From Hydractinia symbiolongicarpus (lineage: Eukaryota; Cnidaria; Hydrozoa; Anthoathecata; Hydractiniidae), in the NCBI RefSeq assembly GCF_029227915.1, contig NC_079878.1, positions 3,040,001-3,104,000 on the forward strand: DNA of 64,000 nucleotides. The letters run 5' to 3'. Under the pieces are notes generated by a model that saw nothing but the letters and a program-made list of their open reading frames with translations, searched no databases and had not been told where the DNA came from. Both the position numbers and the translations under genes were made by a program. Below are positions 11,000-24,100 of the stretch, piece by piece (position 1 is the first letter of the stretch; each line of letters opens with the position of its first letter).

Positions 11000-13900
11000 G
11001 TTCGGGAAATGAGTTTACTCCCTGGGTACTTTCTTTGTATACTTTTGACTATACGGGCTGAGTCCGGGGTTTACGGGAAATGGCGGGTTTTCGTTTGCCG
11101 GCGATTAAACTTCTTTTATTCAGCGTCTCATCAAAAATGAAAACATTTTTAAGAACTACAAGTCTCATGCGTTTTAGTGGTGAAAAGATATTTTAAAAAA
11201 TCGTTTTGGAAATGAGTTTACTCACAGGGTACTTTCTTTGTATACATTCGACTATACGGGCCAAGCCCGGGATTTACGGGAAATCGCGGGTTTTCGTTTG
11301 CCGTCGATTAAACCACTTTCATTAAGCGTCTCATCATAAATGAAAACATTTTTAAAAACTACAAGTCACATGGGCTTTAGTGGTGAAATAATAATTTAAA
11401 AAATCGTTTGGGAAATGAGTTTACTCCCTGGGTACTTTCCCTGTATACTTTTGACTATACGGGCCGAGTCCGGGATTTACGGGAAGTCGCAGGTTTTCGT
11501 TTGCCGGCGATTAAACATCTTTTATTCAGCGTCTCATCAAAAATGAGAACATTTTTAAAAACTACAAGTCTCATGCGTTTTAGTGGTGAAAAAATAATTT
11601 AAAAAATCGTTCGGGAAATGAGTTTACTCCCTGGGTACTTTCTTTATATACTTTTGACTATACTGGCCAAGCCCGGGATTTACGGTAAATCGCGGGTTTT
11701 CGTTTGCCGGCGATTAAACTTCTTTTATTCAGCGTCTCATCAAAAATGAAAACATTTTTGAAAACTAAAAGTCTTATCCGTTTTAGTGGTGAAAAAATAA
11801 TTTAAAAAATCGTTCTGGAAATGAGTTTACTCCCAGGGTACTTTCTTTGTATACATTAGACTATACGGCCAAGCCCGGGATTTACGAGAAATCGCGGGTT
11901 TTCGTTTGCCCGCGATTAAACCTCTTTCATTAAGCGTCTCATCAAAAATGAAAACATTTTTGAAAACTACAAGTCTCAAGCTTGTAGTGGTGAAAAAATA
12001 TTTTAAAAAATCCTTCGGAAAATGAGTTTACTCCCTGGGTACTTTCTTTGTATACTTTTGACTATACGGGCCGAGTCCGGGGTTTACGGGAAATGGCGGG
12101 TTTTCGTTTGCCGGCGATTAAACTTCTTTTATTCAGCGTCTCATCAAAAATGAAAACATTTTTGAAAACTGCAAGTCTCATGCGTTTTAGTGGTAAAAAG
12201 ATAATATCAAACAATCGTTTTGGAAATGAGTTTACTCACAGGGTACTTTCTTTGTATATATTCGACTATACAGACCAAGCCCGGGATTTACGGGAAATCG
12301 CGGGTTTTGTTTTGCCGGCGATTAAACCACTTTCATTAAGCGTCTCATCAAAAATGAAAACATTTCTGAAAACTACAAGTCTCATGCGTTTTATTGGTGA
12401 AATAATAATTTAAAAAATCGTTCGGGAAATGAGTTTACTCCCTGAGTACTTTCTTTGTATACTTTTGACTATACAGGCCAAGCCCGAGATTTACGGGAAA
12501 TCGCGGGTTTTCGTTTGACGGCGATTAAACTTCTTTTATTCAGCGTCTCATCAAAAATGAAAACATTTTTAAAAATTACAAGTCTCATGGGCTTTAGTGG
12601 TGAAATAATAATTTAAAAAATCGTTCGGGAAATGAGTTTACACCCTGGGTACTTTCTTTGTATACTTTTCACTATACGGGCCGAGTCCGGGATTTACGGG
12701 AAGTCGCAGGTTTTCGTTTGCTGGTGATTAAACTTCTTTTATTCAGCGTCTCATCAAAAATGAAAACATTTTTAAAAACTACAAGTCTCATGCGTTTTAG
12801 TGGTGAAAAAATAATTTAAAAAATCGTTCGGGAAATGAGTTTACTCCCTGGGTACTTTCTTTGTATACTGTTGACTATGCGGGCCGAATCCGGGGTTTAC
12901 GAGTAATGGCGGGTTTTCGTTTGCCGGCGATTAAACTTCTTTTATTCAGCGTCTCATCAAAAATGAAAACATTTTTGAAAACTACAAGTCTCAAGCGTTT
13001 TAGTGGTGAAAAGATAATTTAAAAAATCGTTTAGGAAATGAGTTTACTCACAGGGTGCTTTCTTTGTATACATTCGACTATACGGGCCAAGCCGGGGATT
13101 TACGGGAAATCGCGGGTTTTCGTTTGCCGGCGATTAAACTTCTTTTATTCAGCGTCTCATCAAAAATGAAAACATTTTTGAAAACTACAAGTCTCAAGCG
13201 TTTTAGTGGTGAAAAGATAATTTAAAAAATCGTTCTGGAAATGAGTTTACTCACAGGGTACTTTCTTTGTATACATTTGACTATACGGGCCAAGCCCTGT
13301 ATTTACGGGAAATCGCGGGTGTTCGTTTGCCGGCGATTAAACCTCTTTCATTAAACGTCTCATCAAAACTGAAAACATTTTTGAAAACTACAAGTCTCAG
13401 GCGCTTTATTGGTAAAAAAATTATTTAAAAAACCGTTCGGGAAATGAGTTTACTCACAGGGTACTTTCTTTGTATACATTCGACTATACGGGCCAAGTCC
13501 GGGGTTTACGGGAAATGGCGGGTTTTCGTTTGCCGGCGATTAAACTTCTTTTATTCAGCGTCTCATCAAAAATGAAAACATTTTTAAGAACTACAAGTCT
13601 CATGCGTTTTAGTGGTGAAAAGATATTTTAAAAAATCGTTTTGGAAATGAGTTTACTCCCTGGGTACTTTCTTTGTATACATTCGACTATACGGGCCAAG
13701 CCCGGGATTTACGGGAAATCGCGGTTTTTCGTTTGCCGTCGATTAAACCACTTTCATTAAGCGTCTCATCAGAAATGAAAACATTTTTGAAAACTAAAAG
13801 TCTTATGCGCTTTAGTGGTGAAAAAATAATTTAAAAAATCGTTCTGGAAATGAGTTTACTCCCAGGGTACTTTCTTTGTATACATTCGACTATACGGCCA

Positions 13901-14041
13901 AGCCCGGGATTTACGGGAAATCGCGGGTTTTCGTTTGCCCGCGATTAAACCTCTTTCATTAAGCGTCTCATCAAAAATGAAAACATTTTTGAAAACTACA
14001 AGTCTCAAGCTTGTAGTGGTGAAAAAATAATTTAAAAAATC
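11000..14041 (+). repeat. 3042-bp HOR unit, copy 1 (15 monomers)
   Basis: Fifteen monomers (15 x 203 minus 3) whose first ~2.2 kb recur downstream at an offset of 3042. Matching marks include CATTTTTAAGAACTAC (near 11145), TTGCCGTCGATTAAACC (near 11300), AAGTCACATGGGC (near 11365), ATTAAACATC (near 11510) and the TTTTATTGGTG variant (near 12390). Copies differ at visible scattered positions, so this duplication is older than the 810- and 2433-bp ones. The last part, 13400-14041, contains a 607-bp offset relationship with 14041 onward. Confidence 0.78.
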
Positions 14042-16235
14042 CTTTGGAAAATGAGTTTACTCCCTGGGTACTTTCTTTGTATACTTTTGACTATACGGGC
14101 CGAGTCCGGGGTTTACGGGAAATGGCGGGTTTTCGTTTGCCGGCGATTAAACTTCTTTTATTCAGCGTCTCATCAAAAATGAAAACATTTTTAAGAACTA
14201 CAAGTCTCATGCGTTTTAGTGGTGAAAAGATATTTTAAAAAATCGTTTTGGAAATGAGTTTACTCACAGGGTACTTTCTTTGTATACATTCGACTATACG
14301 GGCCAAGCCCGGGATTTACGGGAAATCGCGGTTTTTCGTTTGCCGTCGATTAAACCACTTTCATTAAGCGTCTCATCAGAAATGAAAACATTTTTAAAAA
14401 CTACAAGTCACATGGGCTTTAGTGGTGAAATAATAATTTAAAAAATCGTTTGGGAAATGAGTTTACTCCCTGGATACTTTCCCTGTATACTTTTGACTAT
14501 ACGGGCCGAATCCGGGATTTACGGGAAGTCGCAGGTTTTCGTTTGCCGGCGATTAAACATCTTTTATTCAGCGTCTCATCAAAAATGAGAACATTTTTGA
14601 AAACTACAAGTCTCATGCGTTTTAGTGGTGAAAAAATATTTTAAAAAATCGTTCGGGAAATGAGTTTACTCCCTGGGTACTTTCTTTATATACTTTTGAC
14701 TATACTGGCCAAGCCCGGGATTTACGGGAAATCGCGGGTTTTCGTTTGCCGGCGATTAAACTTCTTTTATTCAGCGTCTCATCAAAAATGAAAACATTTT
14801 TGAAAACTAAAAGTCTTATGCGCTTTAGTGGTGAAAAAATAATTTAAAAAATCGTTCTGGAAATGAGTTTACTCCCAGGGTACTTTCTTTGTATACATTC
14901 GACTATACGGCCAAGCCCGGGATTTACGGGAAATCGCGGGTTTTCGTTTGCCCGCGATTAAACCTCTTTCATTAAGCGTCTCATCAAAAATGAAAACATT
15001 TTTGAAAACTACAAGTCTCAAGCTTGTAGTGGTGAAAAAATAATTTAAAAAATCCTTTGGAAAATGAGTTTACTCCCTGGGTACTTTCTTTGTATACTTT
15101 TGACTATACGGGCCGAGTCCGGGGTTTACGGGAAATGGCGGGTTTTCGTTTGCCGGCGATTAAACTTCTTTTATTCAGCGTCTCATCAAAAATGAAAACA
15201 TTTTTGAAAACTACAAGTCTCATGCGTTTTAGTGGTAAAAAGATAATATAGAAAATCGTTTTGGAAATGAGTTTACTCACAGGGTACTTTCTTTGTATAT
15301 ATTCGACTATACAGACCAAGCCCGGGATTTACGGGAAATCGCGGGTTTTCGTTTGCCGGCGATTAAACTTCTTTCATTAAGCGTCTCATCAAAAATGAAA
15401 ACATTTCTGAAAACTACAAGTCTCATGCGTTTTATTGGTGAAATAATAATTTAAAAAATCGTTCGGGAAATGAGTTTACTCCCTGAGTACTTTCTTTGTA
15501 TACTTTTGACTATACAGGCCAAGCCCGGGATTTACGGGAAATCGCGGGTTTTCGTTTGCCGGCGATTAAACTTCTTTTATTCAGCGTCTCATCAAAAATG
15601 AAAACATTTTTAAAAACTACAAGTCTCATGGGCTTTAGTGGTGAAATAATAATTTAAAAAATCGTTCGGGAAATGAGTTTACACCCTGGGTACTTTCTTT
15701 GTATACTTTTCACTATACGGGCCGAGTCCGGGATTTACGGGAAGTCGCAGGTTTTCGTCTGCCGGCGATTAAACTTCTTTTATTCAGCGTCTCATCAAAA
15801 ATGAAAACATTTTTAAAAACTACAAGTCTCATGCGTTTTAGTGGTGAAAAAATAATTTAAAAAATTGTTCGGGAAATGAGTTTACTCCCTGGGTACTTTC
15901 TTTGTATACATTTGACTATGCATTCCGAAATCCGAGGTTTACGAGTAATGGCGGATTTAGTTTGCCGGCGATTAAACTTCTTTTATTCAGCGTCTCATCA
16001 AAAAAGAAAACATTTTTGAAAACTAAAAGTCTCAAGCGTTTTAGTGGTGAAAATATATTTTAAAAAATCGTTTTGGAAATGAGTTTACTCACAGGGTGCT
16101 TTCTTTGTATACATTCGACTATACGGGCCAAGCCCGGGATTTACGGGAAATCGCGGGTTTTCGTTTGCCGGCGATTAAACTTCTTTTATTCAGCGTCTCA
16201 TCAAAAATGAAAACATTTTTAAAAACTACAAGTCT
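14042..16235 (+). repeat. 3042-bp HOR unit, copy 2 (partial)
   Basis: Matches 11000-13193 and then diverges at about 16235, where the copy-1 CTCAAGCG continuation is replaced by CTCATGGGC. The monomer near 15925 is the most eroded member of the GAGTAATGG group (CATTCCGAAATCCGAGG). A 1013-bp repeat (13791 versus 14804, AACTAAAAGTCTTATGCGC) straddles the junction with copy 1. Confidence 0.76.
14380..15426 (+). repeat. 5-monomer block, copy also at 19246-20292
   Basis: A 1047-bp block that recurs 4866 bp downstream (24 x 203 minus 6), with a more diverged relative at about 11338-12384. It starts in AAGTCACATGGGC and includes the ATTAAACATC monomer, the TATATAC/ACTGGCC monomer, the 201-bp AAGCTT monomer and the GGTAAAAAGATAATATA monomer. 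The right breakpoint is at 15426/20292 (CATGCG versus CATGGG). Confidence 0.82.
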
Positions 16236-17601
16236 CATGGGCTTTAGTGGTGAAATAATAATTTAAAAAATCGTTTGGGAAATGAGTTTACTCCCTGGGT
16301 ACTTTCCTTCTATACTTTTGACTATACGGGCCGTGTCCGGGGTTTACGAGTAATGGCGGGTTTTCGTTTGCCGGCGATTAAACTTCTTTTATTCAGCGTC
16401 TCATCAAAAAAGAAAACATTTTTGAAAACTAAAAGTCTCAAGCGTTTTAGTGGTGAAAATATAATTTAAAAAATCGTTTTGGAAATGAGTTTACTCACAG
16501 GGTGCTTTCTTTGTATACATTCGACTATACGGGCCAAGCCCGGGATTTACGGGAAATCGCGGGTTTTCGTTTGCCGGCGATTAAACTTCTTTTATTCAGC
16601 GTCTCATCAAAAATGAAAACATTTTTGAAAACTACAAGTCTCAAGCGTTTTAGTGGTGAAAAGATAATTTAAAAAATCGTTTTGGAAATGAGTTTACTCA
16701 CAGGGTACTTTCTTTGTATACATTTGACTATACGGGCCAAGCCCGGGATTTACGGGAAATCGCTGGTTTTCGTTTGCCGGCTATTAAACTTCTTTTATTC
16801 AGCGTCTCTTCAAAAATGAAAACATTTTTAAAAACTACAAGTCTCATGGGCTTTAGTGGTGAAATAATAATTTAAAAAATCGTTTGAGAAATGAGTTTAC
16901 TCCCTGGGTACTTTCCTTCAATACTTTTGACTATACGGGCCGTGTCCGGGATTTACGGGAAATCGCGAGTTTTCGTTTGCCGGCGATTAAACTTCTTTTA
17001 TTCAGCGTCTCATCAAAAATGAAGACATTTTTGAAAACTACAAGTCTTATGGGTTTTAGTGGTGAAAAAATAATTTAAAAAATCGTTCTGGAAATGAGTT
17101 TACTCACAGGGTACTTTCTTTGTATACATTCGACTATACGGCCATGCCCGGGATTTACGGGAAATCGCAGGTTTTCGTTTGCCGGCGTTTAAACCTCTTT
17201 CATTAAGCGTCTCATCAAAAATGAAAACATTTTTGAAAACTACAAGTCTCAAGCTTGTAGTGGTGAAGAAATAATTTAAAAAAAAGTTCGGAAAATGAGT
17301 TTACTCCCTGGGTACTTTCTTTGTATACTTTTGACTATACGGGCCGAGTCCGGGGTTTACGGGAAATCGCGGGTTTTCGTTTGCCGGCGATTAAACTTCT
17401 TTTATTCAGCGTCTCATCAAAAATGAAAACATTTTTGAATACTACAAGTCTCATGCGTTTTAGTGGTAAAAAGATAATATAAAAAATCGTTTTGGAAATG
17501 AGTTTACTCACAGGGTACTTTCTTTGTATACATTCGACTATACAGGCCAAGCCCGGGATTTACGGGAAATCGCGGGTTTTGTTTTGCCGGCGATTAAACC
17601 C
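16236..17601 (+). repeat. 3-monomer repeat region
   Basis: Roughly seven monomers. The pair of monomers joined at CATGGGCTTTAGTGGTG followed by TTTCCTTCTATAC and CCGTGTCCGG occurs near 16240-16330 and again about 610 bp later (near 16850-16940, as CTTCAATAC). The same monomer pair returns at about 21540, 22965 and 23978, so this stretch is a probable donor or sister of the 1420-bp HOR. Nothing gene-like is seen. Confidence 0.75.
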
Positions 17602-18412
17602 TTTTCATTAAGCGTCTCATCAAAAATGAAAACATTTCTGAAAACTACAAGTCTCATGCGTTTTAGTGGTGAAAAAATAATTTAAAAAATCGTTCGGGAA
17701 ATGAGTTTACTCCCTGGGTTCTTTCTTTGTATACTTTCGACTATACAGGCCAAGCCCGGGATTTACGGGAAATCGCGGGTTTTCGTTTGCCGGCGATTAA
17801 ACTTCTTTTATTCAGCGTCTCATCAAAAATGAAAACATTTTTAAAAACTACAAGTCTCATGGGCTCTAGTGGTGAAATAATAATTTAAAAATTCGTTCGG
17901 GAAATGAGTTTACACCCTGGGTACTTTCTTTGTATACTTTTGACTATACGGACCGAGTCCGGGATTTACGGGAAATCGCAGATTTTCGTTTGCCGGCGAT
18001 TAAACTTCTTTTAATCAGCGTCTCATCGAAAATGAAAACATTTTTGAAAACTACAAGTGTCGTGCGTTTTAGTGGTGAAAAAATAATTTAAAAAATCGTT
18101 CGGGAAATGAGTTTACTCCCTGGGTACTTTCTTTATATACTTTTTACTATACTGGCCAAGCCCGGGATTTACGGGAAATCGCGGGTTTTCGTTTGCCGGC
18201 GATTAAACTTCTTTTATTCAGCGTCTCATCAAAAATGAAAACATTTTTCAAAACTAAAAGTCTTATGCGTTTTAGTGGTGAAAAAATAATTTAAAAAATC
18301 GTTCTGGAAATGAGTTTACTCCCAGGGTACTTTCTTTGTATACATTCGACTATACGGCCAAGCCCGGGATTTACGGGAAATCGCGGGTTTTCGTTTGCCC
18401 GCGATTAAACCT
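17602..18412 (+). repeat. 811-bp HOR unit, copy 1 (4 monomers)
   Basis: Four monomers with an 811-bp tandem partner. Marks are ATACTTTCGACTATACAGG (near 17731), GGGCTCTAGTGG (near 17866), TAAAAATTCGTTCGG (near 17885), TATACGGACCGAG (near 17945) and AAGTGTCGTGCG (near 18054). Point differences from copy 2 include CTGGGTTCTTT here versus CTGGGTACTTT. Confidence 0.86.
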
Positions 18413-19245
18413 CTTTCATTAAGCGTCTCATCAAAAATGAAAACATTTCTGAAAACTACAAGTCTCATGCGTTTTAGTGGTGAAAAAATAATTTAAAAAA
18501 TCGTTCGGGAAATGAGTTTACTCCCTGGGTACTTTCTTTGTATACTTTCGACTATACAGGCCAAGCCCGGGAATTACGGGAAATCGCGGGTTTTCGTTTG
18601 CCGGCGATTAAACTTCTTTTATTCAGCGTCTCATCAAAAATGAAAACATTTTTAAAAACTGCAAGTCTCATGGGCTCTAGTGGTGAAATAATAATTTAAA
18701 AATTCGTTCGGGAAATGAGTTTACACCCTGGGTACTTTCTTTGTATACTTTTGACTATACGGACCGAGTCCGGGATTTACGGGAAATCGCAGATTTTCGT
18801 TTGCCGGCGATTAAACTTCTTTTAATCAGCGTCTCATCGAAAATGAAAACATTTTTGAAAACTACAAGTGTCGTGCGTTTTAGTGGTGAAAAAATAATTT
18901 AAAAAATCGTTCGGGAAATGAGTTTACTCCCTGGGTACTTTCTTTATATACTTTTGACTATACTGGCCAAGCCCGGGATTTACGGGAAATCGCGGGTTTT
19001 CGTTTGCCGGCGATTAAACTTCTTTTATTCAGCGTCTCATCAAAAATGAAAACATTTTTCAAAACTAAAAGTCTTATGCGTTTTAGTGGTGAAAAAATAA
19101 TTTAAAAAATCGTTCTGGAAATGAGTTTACTCCCAGGGTACTTTCTTTGTATACATTCGACTATACGGCCAAGCCCGGGATTTACGGGAAATCGCGGGTT
19201 TTCGTTTGCCCGCGATTAAACCTCTTTCATTAAGCGTCTCATCAA
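18413..19245 (+). repeat. 811-bp HOR unit, copy 2
   Basis: Tandem partner of the previous unit with the same marks 811 bp on (GAG at 17703 and 18514). It carries a private GGGAATTACGGG change near 18569. It leads directly into the 5-monomer block that begins near 19246 with AAGTCACATGGGC. Confidence 0.86.
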
Positions 19246-20317
19246 AAATGAAAACATTTTTAAAAACTACAAGTCACATGGGCTTTAGTGGTGAAATAAT
19301 AATTTAAAAAATCGTTTGGGAAATGAGTTTACTCCCTGGGTACTTTCCCTATATACTTTTGACTATACGGGCCGAGTCCGGGATTTACGGGAAGTCGCAG
19401 GTTTTCGTTTGCCGGCGATTAAACATCTTTTATTCAGCGTCTCATCAAAAATGAGAACATTTTTTAAAACTACAAGTCTCATGCGTTTTAGTGGTGAAAA
19501 AATATTTTAAAAAATCGTTCGGGAAATGAGTTTACTCCCTGGGTACTTTCTTTATATACTTTTGACTATACTGGCCAAGCCCGGGATTTACGGGAAATCG
19601 CGGGTTTTCGTTTGCCGGCGATTAAACTTCTTTTATTCAGCGTCTCATCAAAAATGAAAACATTTTTGAAAACTAAAAGTCTTATGCGTTTTAGTGGTGA
19701 AAAAATAATTTAAAAAATCGTTCTGGAAATGAGTTTACTCCCAGGGTACTTTCTTTGTATACATTCGACTATACGGCCAAGCCCGGGATTTACGGGAAAT
19801 CGCGGGTTTTCGTTTGCCCACGATTAAACCTCTTTCATTAAGCGTCTCATCAAAAATGAAAACATTTTTGAAAACTACAAGTCTCAAGCTTGTAGTGATG
19901 AAAAAATAATTTAAAAAATCCTTCGGAAAATGAGTTTACTCCCTGGGTACTTTCTTTGTATACTTTTGACTATACGGGCCGAGTCCGGGGTTTACGGGAA
20001 ATGGCGGGTTTTCGTTTGCCGGCGATTAAACTTCTTTTATTCAGCGTCTCATCAAAAATGAAAACATTTTTGAAAACTACAAGTCTCATGCGTTTTAGTG
20101 GTAAAAAGATAATATAAAAAATCGTTTTGGAAATGAGTTTACTCACAGGGTACTTTCTTTGTATATATTCGACTATACAGACCAAGCCCGGGATTTACGG
20201 GAAATCGCGGGTTTTCGTTTGCCGGCGATTAAACTTCTTTCATTAAGCGTCTCATCAAAAATGAAAACATTTCTGAAAACTACAAGTCTCATGGGCTTTA
20301 GTGGTGAAATAATAATT
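19246..20317 (+). repeat. 5-monomer block, downstream copy
   Basis: Copy of 14380-15426 at +4866 bp. Near-identity runs through the ATTAAACATC, TATATAC/ACTGGCC and AAGCTT monomers and stops at 20292, after which a TTTACACCC/TTTTCACTATA monomer begins the next HOR. Its transplantation between two different HOR neighbourhoods suggests out-of-register exchange or conversion over several kilobases. Confidence 0.8.
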
Positions 20318-21737
20318 TAAAAAATCGTTCGGGAAATGAGTTTACACCCTGGGTACTTTCTTTGTATACTTTTCACTATACGGGCCGAGTCCGGGATTTA
20401 CGGGAAGTCGCAGGTTTTCGTTTGCCGGCGATTAAACTTCTTTTATTCAGCGTCTCATCAAAAATGAAAACATTTTTGAAAACTACAAGTCTCATGCGTT
20501 TTAGTGGTAAAAAGATAATATAAAAAATCGTTTTGGAAATGAGTTTACTCACAGGGTACTTTCTTTGTATATATTCGACTATACAGACCAAGCCCGGGAT
20601 TTACGGGAAATCGCGGGTTTTCGTTTGCCGGCGATTAAACTTCTTTCATTAAGCGCCTCATCAAAAATGAAAACATTTCTGAAAACTACAAGTCTCATGG
20701 GCTTTAGTGGTGAAATAATAATTTAAAAAATCGTTCGGGAAATGAGTTTACACCCTGGGTACTTTCTTTGTATACTTTTCACTATACGGGCCGAGTCCGG
20801 GATTTACGGGAAGTCGCAGGTTTTCGTTTGCCGGCGATTAAACTTCTTTTATTCAGCGTCTCATCAAAAATGAAAACATTTTTAAAAACTACAAGTCTCA
20901 TGCGTTTTAGTGGTGAAAAAATAATTTAAAAAATCGTTCGGGAAATGAGTTTACTCCCTGGGTACTTTCTTTGTATACATTTGACTATGCAGGCCGAATC
21001 CGGGGTTTACGAGTAATGGCGGATTTCGTTTGCCGGCGATTAAACTTCTTTTAGTCAGCGTCTCATCAAAAAAGAAAACATTTTTGAAAACTAAAAGTCT
21101 CAAGCGTTTTAGTGGTGAAAATATAATTTAAAAAATCGTTTTGGAAATGAGTTTACTCACAGGGTGCTTTCTTTGTATACATTCGACTATACGGGCCAAT
21201 CCCGGGATTTACGGGAAATCGCGGGTTTTCGTTTGCCGGCGATTAAACTTCTTTTATTCAGCGTCTCAACAAAAATGAAAACATTTTTGAAAACTACAAG
21301 TCTCAAGCGTTTTAGTGGTGAAAAGATAATTTAAAAAATCGTTTTGGAAATGAGTTTACTCACAGGGTACTTTCCTTGTATACATTCGACTATACGGGCC
21401 AAGCCCGGGATTTACGGGAAATCGCGGGTTTTCGTTTGCCGGCGATTAAACTTCTTTTATTCAGCGTCTCATCAAAAATGAAAATATTTTTAAAAACTAC
21501 AAGTCTCATGGGCTTTAGTGTTGAAATAATAATTTAAAAAATCGTTTGGGAAATGAGTTTACTCCCTGGGTACTTTCCTTCTATACTTTTGACTATACGG
21601 GCCGTGTCCGGGATTTACGGGAAATCGCGAGTTTTCGTTTGCCGGCGATTAAACTTCTTTTATTCAGCGTCTCATCAAAAATGAAGACATTTTTGAAAAC
21701 TACAAGTCTTATGGGTTTTAGTGGTGAAAAAATAATT
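20318..21737 (+). repeat. 1420-bp HOR unit, copy 1 (7 monomers)
   Basis: Seven monomers opening with TTTACACCC and TTTTCACTATA (20341) and containing the GGTAAAAAGATAATATA monomer, the GAATCCGGGG/GAGTAATGG monomer (near 20995), TCAAAAAAGAAAAC (near 21068) and the CCGTGTCCGG monomer (near 21600). The next copy starts 1420 bp later (21761). Confidence 0.87.
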
Positions 21738-23156
21738 TAAAAAATCGTTCGGGAAATGAGTTTACACCCTGGGTTCTTTCTTTGTATACTTTTCACTATA
21801 CGGGCCGAGTCCGGGATTTACGGGAAGTCGCAGGTTTTCGTTTGCCGGCGATTAAACTTCTTTTATTCAGCGTCTCATCAAAAATGAAAACATTTTTGAA
21901 AACTACAAGTCTCATGCGTTTTAGTGGTAAAAAGATAATATAAAAAATCGTTTTTGAAATGAGTTTACTCACAGGGTACTTTCTTTGTATATATTCGACT
22001 ATACAGACCAAGCCCGGGATTTACGGGAAATCGCGGGTTTTCGTTTGCCGGCGATTAAACTTCTTTCATTAAGCGTCTCATCAAAAATGAAAACATTTCT
22101 GAACACTACAAGTCTCATGGGCTTTAGTGGTGAAATAATAATTTAAAAAATCGTTCGGGAAATGAGTTTACACCCTGGGTACTTTCTTTGTATACTTTTC
22201 ACTATACGGGCCGAGTCCGGGATTTACGGGAAGTCGCAGGTTTTCGTTTGCCGGCGATTAAACTTCTTTTATTCAGCGTCTCATCAAAAATGAAAACATT
22301 TTAAAAACTACAAGTCTCATGCGTTTTAGTGGTGAAAAAATAATTTAAAAAATCGTTCGGGAAATGAGTTTACTCCCTGTGTACTTTCTTTGTATACATT
22401 TGACTATGCAGGCCGAATCCGGGGTTTACGAGTAATGGCGGATTTCGTTTGCCGGCGATTAAACTTCTTTTATTCAGCGTCTCATCAAAAAAGAAAACAT
22501 TTTTGAAAACTAAAAGTCTCAAGCGTTTTAGTGGTGAAAATATAATTTAAAAAATCGTTTTGGAAATGAGTTTACTCACAGGGTGCTTTCTTTGTATACA
22601 TTCGACTATACGGGCCAATCCCGGGATTTACGGGAAATCGCGGGTTTTCGTTTGCCGGCGATTAAACTTCTTTTATTCAGCGTCTCATCAAAAATGAAAA
22701 CATTTTTGAAAACTACAAGTCTCAAGCATTTTAGTGGTGAAAAGATAATTTAAAAAATCGTTTTGGAAATCAGTTTACTCACAGGGTACTTTCCTTGTAT
22801 ACATTCGACTATACGGGCCAAGCCCGGGATTTACGGGAAATCGCGGGTTTTCGTTTGCCGGCAATTAAACTTCTTTTATTCAGCGTCTCATCAAAAATGA
22901 AAACATTTTTAAAAACTACAAGTCTCATGGGCTTTAGTGGTGAAATAATAATTTAAAAAATCGTTTGGGAAATGAGTTTACTCCCTGGGTACTTTCCTTC
23001 TATACTTTTGACTATACGGGCCGTGTCCGGGATTTACGGGAAATCGCGAGTTTTCGTTTGCCGGCGATTAAACTTCTTTTATTCAGCGTCTCATCAAAAA
23101 TGAAGACATTTTTGAAAACTACAAGTCTTATGGGTTTTAGTGGTGAAAAAATAATT
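21738..23156 (+). repeat. 1420-bp HOR unit, copy 2
   Basis: Tandem copy with the same monomer order. A few private changes are visible: CTGGGTTCTTT near 21771, a short T-run in ACATTTTAAAAAC near 22298 (hence 1419 bp at its end), and CAGTTTACTC near 22769. Copy 1 in turn has TTTTAGTCAGCG near 21049 and CTCAACAAAA near 21266. Confidence 0.87.
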
Positions 23157-24100
23157 TAAAAAATCGTTCTGGAAATGAGTTTACTCACAGGGTACTTTCT
23201 TTGTATACATTCGACTATACGGCCATGCCCGGGATTTACGGGAAATCGCGGGTTTTCGTTTGCCGGCGTTTAAACCTCTTTCATTAAGCGTCTCATCAAA
23301 AATGAAAACATTTTTGAAAACTGCAAGTCTCATGCGTTTTAGTGGTGAAAAAATAATTTAAAAAATCGTTCAGGAAATGAGTTTACTCCCTGGGTACTTT
23401 CTTTGTATACTTTTGACTATGCAGGCCGAATCCGGGGTTTACGAGTAATGGCGGGTTTTCGTTTGCCGGCGATTAAACTTCTTTTATTCAGCGTCTCATC
23501 AAAAAAGAAAACATTTTTGAAAACTAAAAGTCTCAAGCGTTTTAGTGGTGAAAATATAATTTAAAAAATCGTTTTGGAAATGAGTTTACTCACAGGGTGC
23601 TTTCTTTGTATACATTTGACTATACGGGCCAAGCCCGGGATTTACGGGAAATCGCGGGTTTTCGTTTGCCGGCGATTAAACTTCTTTTATTCAGCGTCTC
23701 ATCAAAAATGAAAACATTTTTGAAAACTACAAGTCTCAAGCGTTTTAGTGGTGAAAAGATAATTTAAAAATCGTTTTGGAAATGAGTTTACTCACAGGGT
23801 ACTTTCTTTGTATACATTCGACTATACGGGCCAAGCCCGGGATTTACGGGAAATCGCGGGTTTTCGTTTGCCGGCGATTAAACTTCTTTTATTCAGCGTC
23901 TCATCAAAAATGAAAACATTTTTAAAAACTACAAGTCTCATGGGCTTTAGTGGTGAAATAATAATTTAAAAAATCGTTTGGGAAATGAGTTTACTCCCTG
24001 GGTACTTTCCTTCTATACTTTTGACTATACGGGCCGTGTCCGGGATTTACGGGAAATCGCGAGTTTTCGTTTGCCGGCGATTAAACTTCTTTTATTCAGC
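23157..24100 (+). repeat. 1420-bp HOR, third incomplete copy
   Basis: After a C-type monomer with GGCCATGCCCGGG (near 23222, like 17140), the GAGTAATGG, AAAAAAGAAAAC and CCGTGTCCGG monomers recur, with 1013 bp instead of 1419 bp between corresponding CCGTG monomers. This copy lacks two of the seven monomers, including the GGTAAAAAGATAATATA monomer. Confidence 0.8.
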
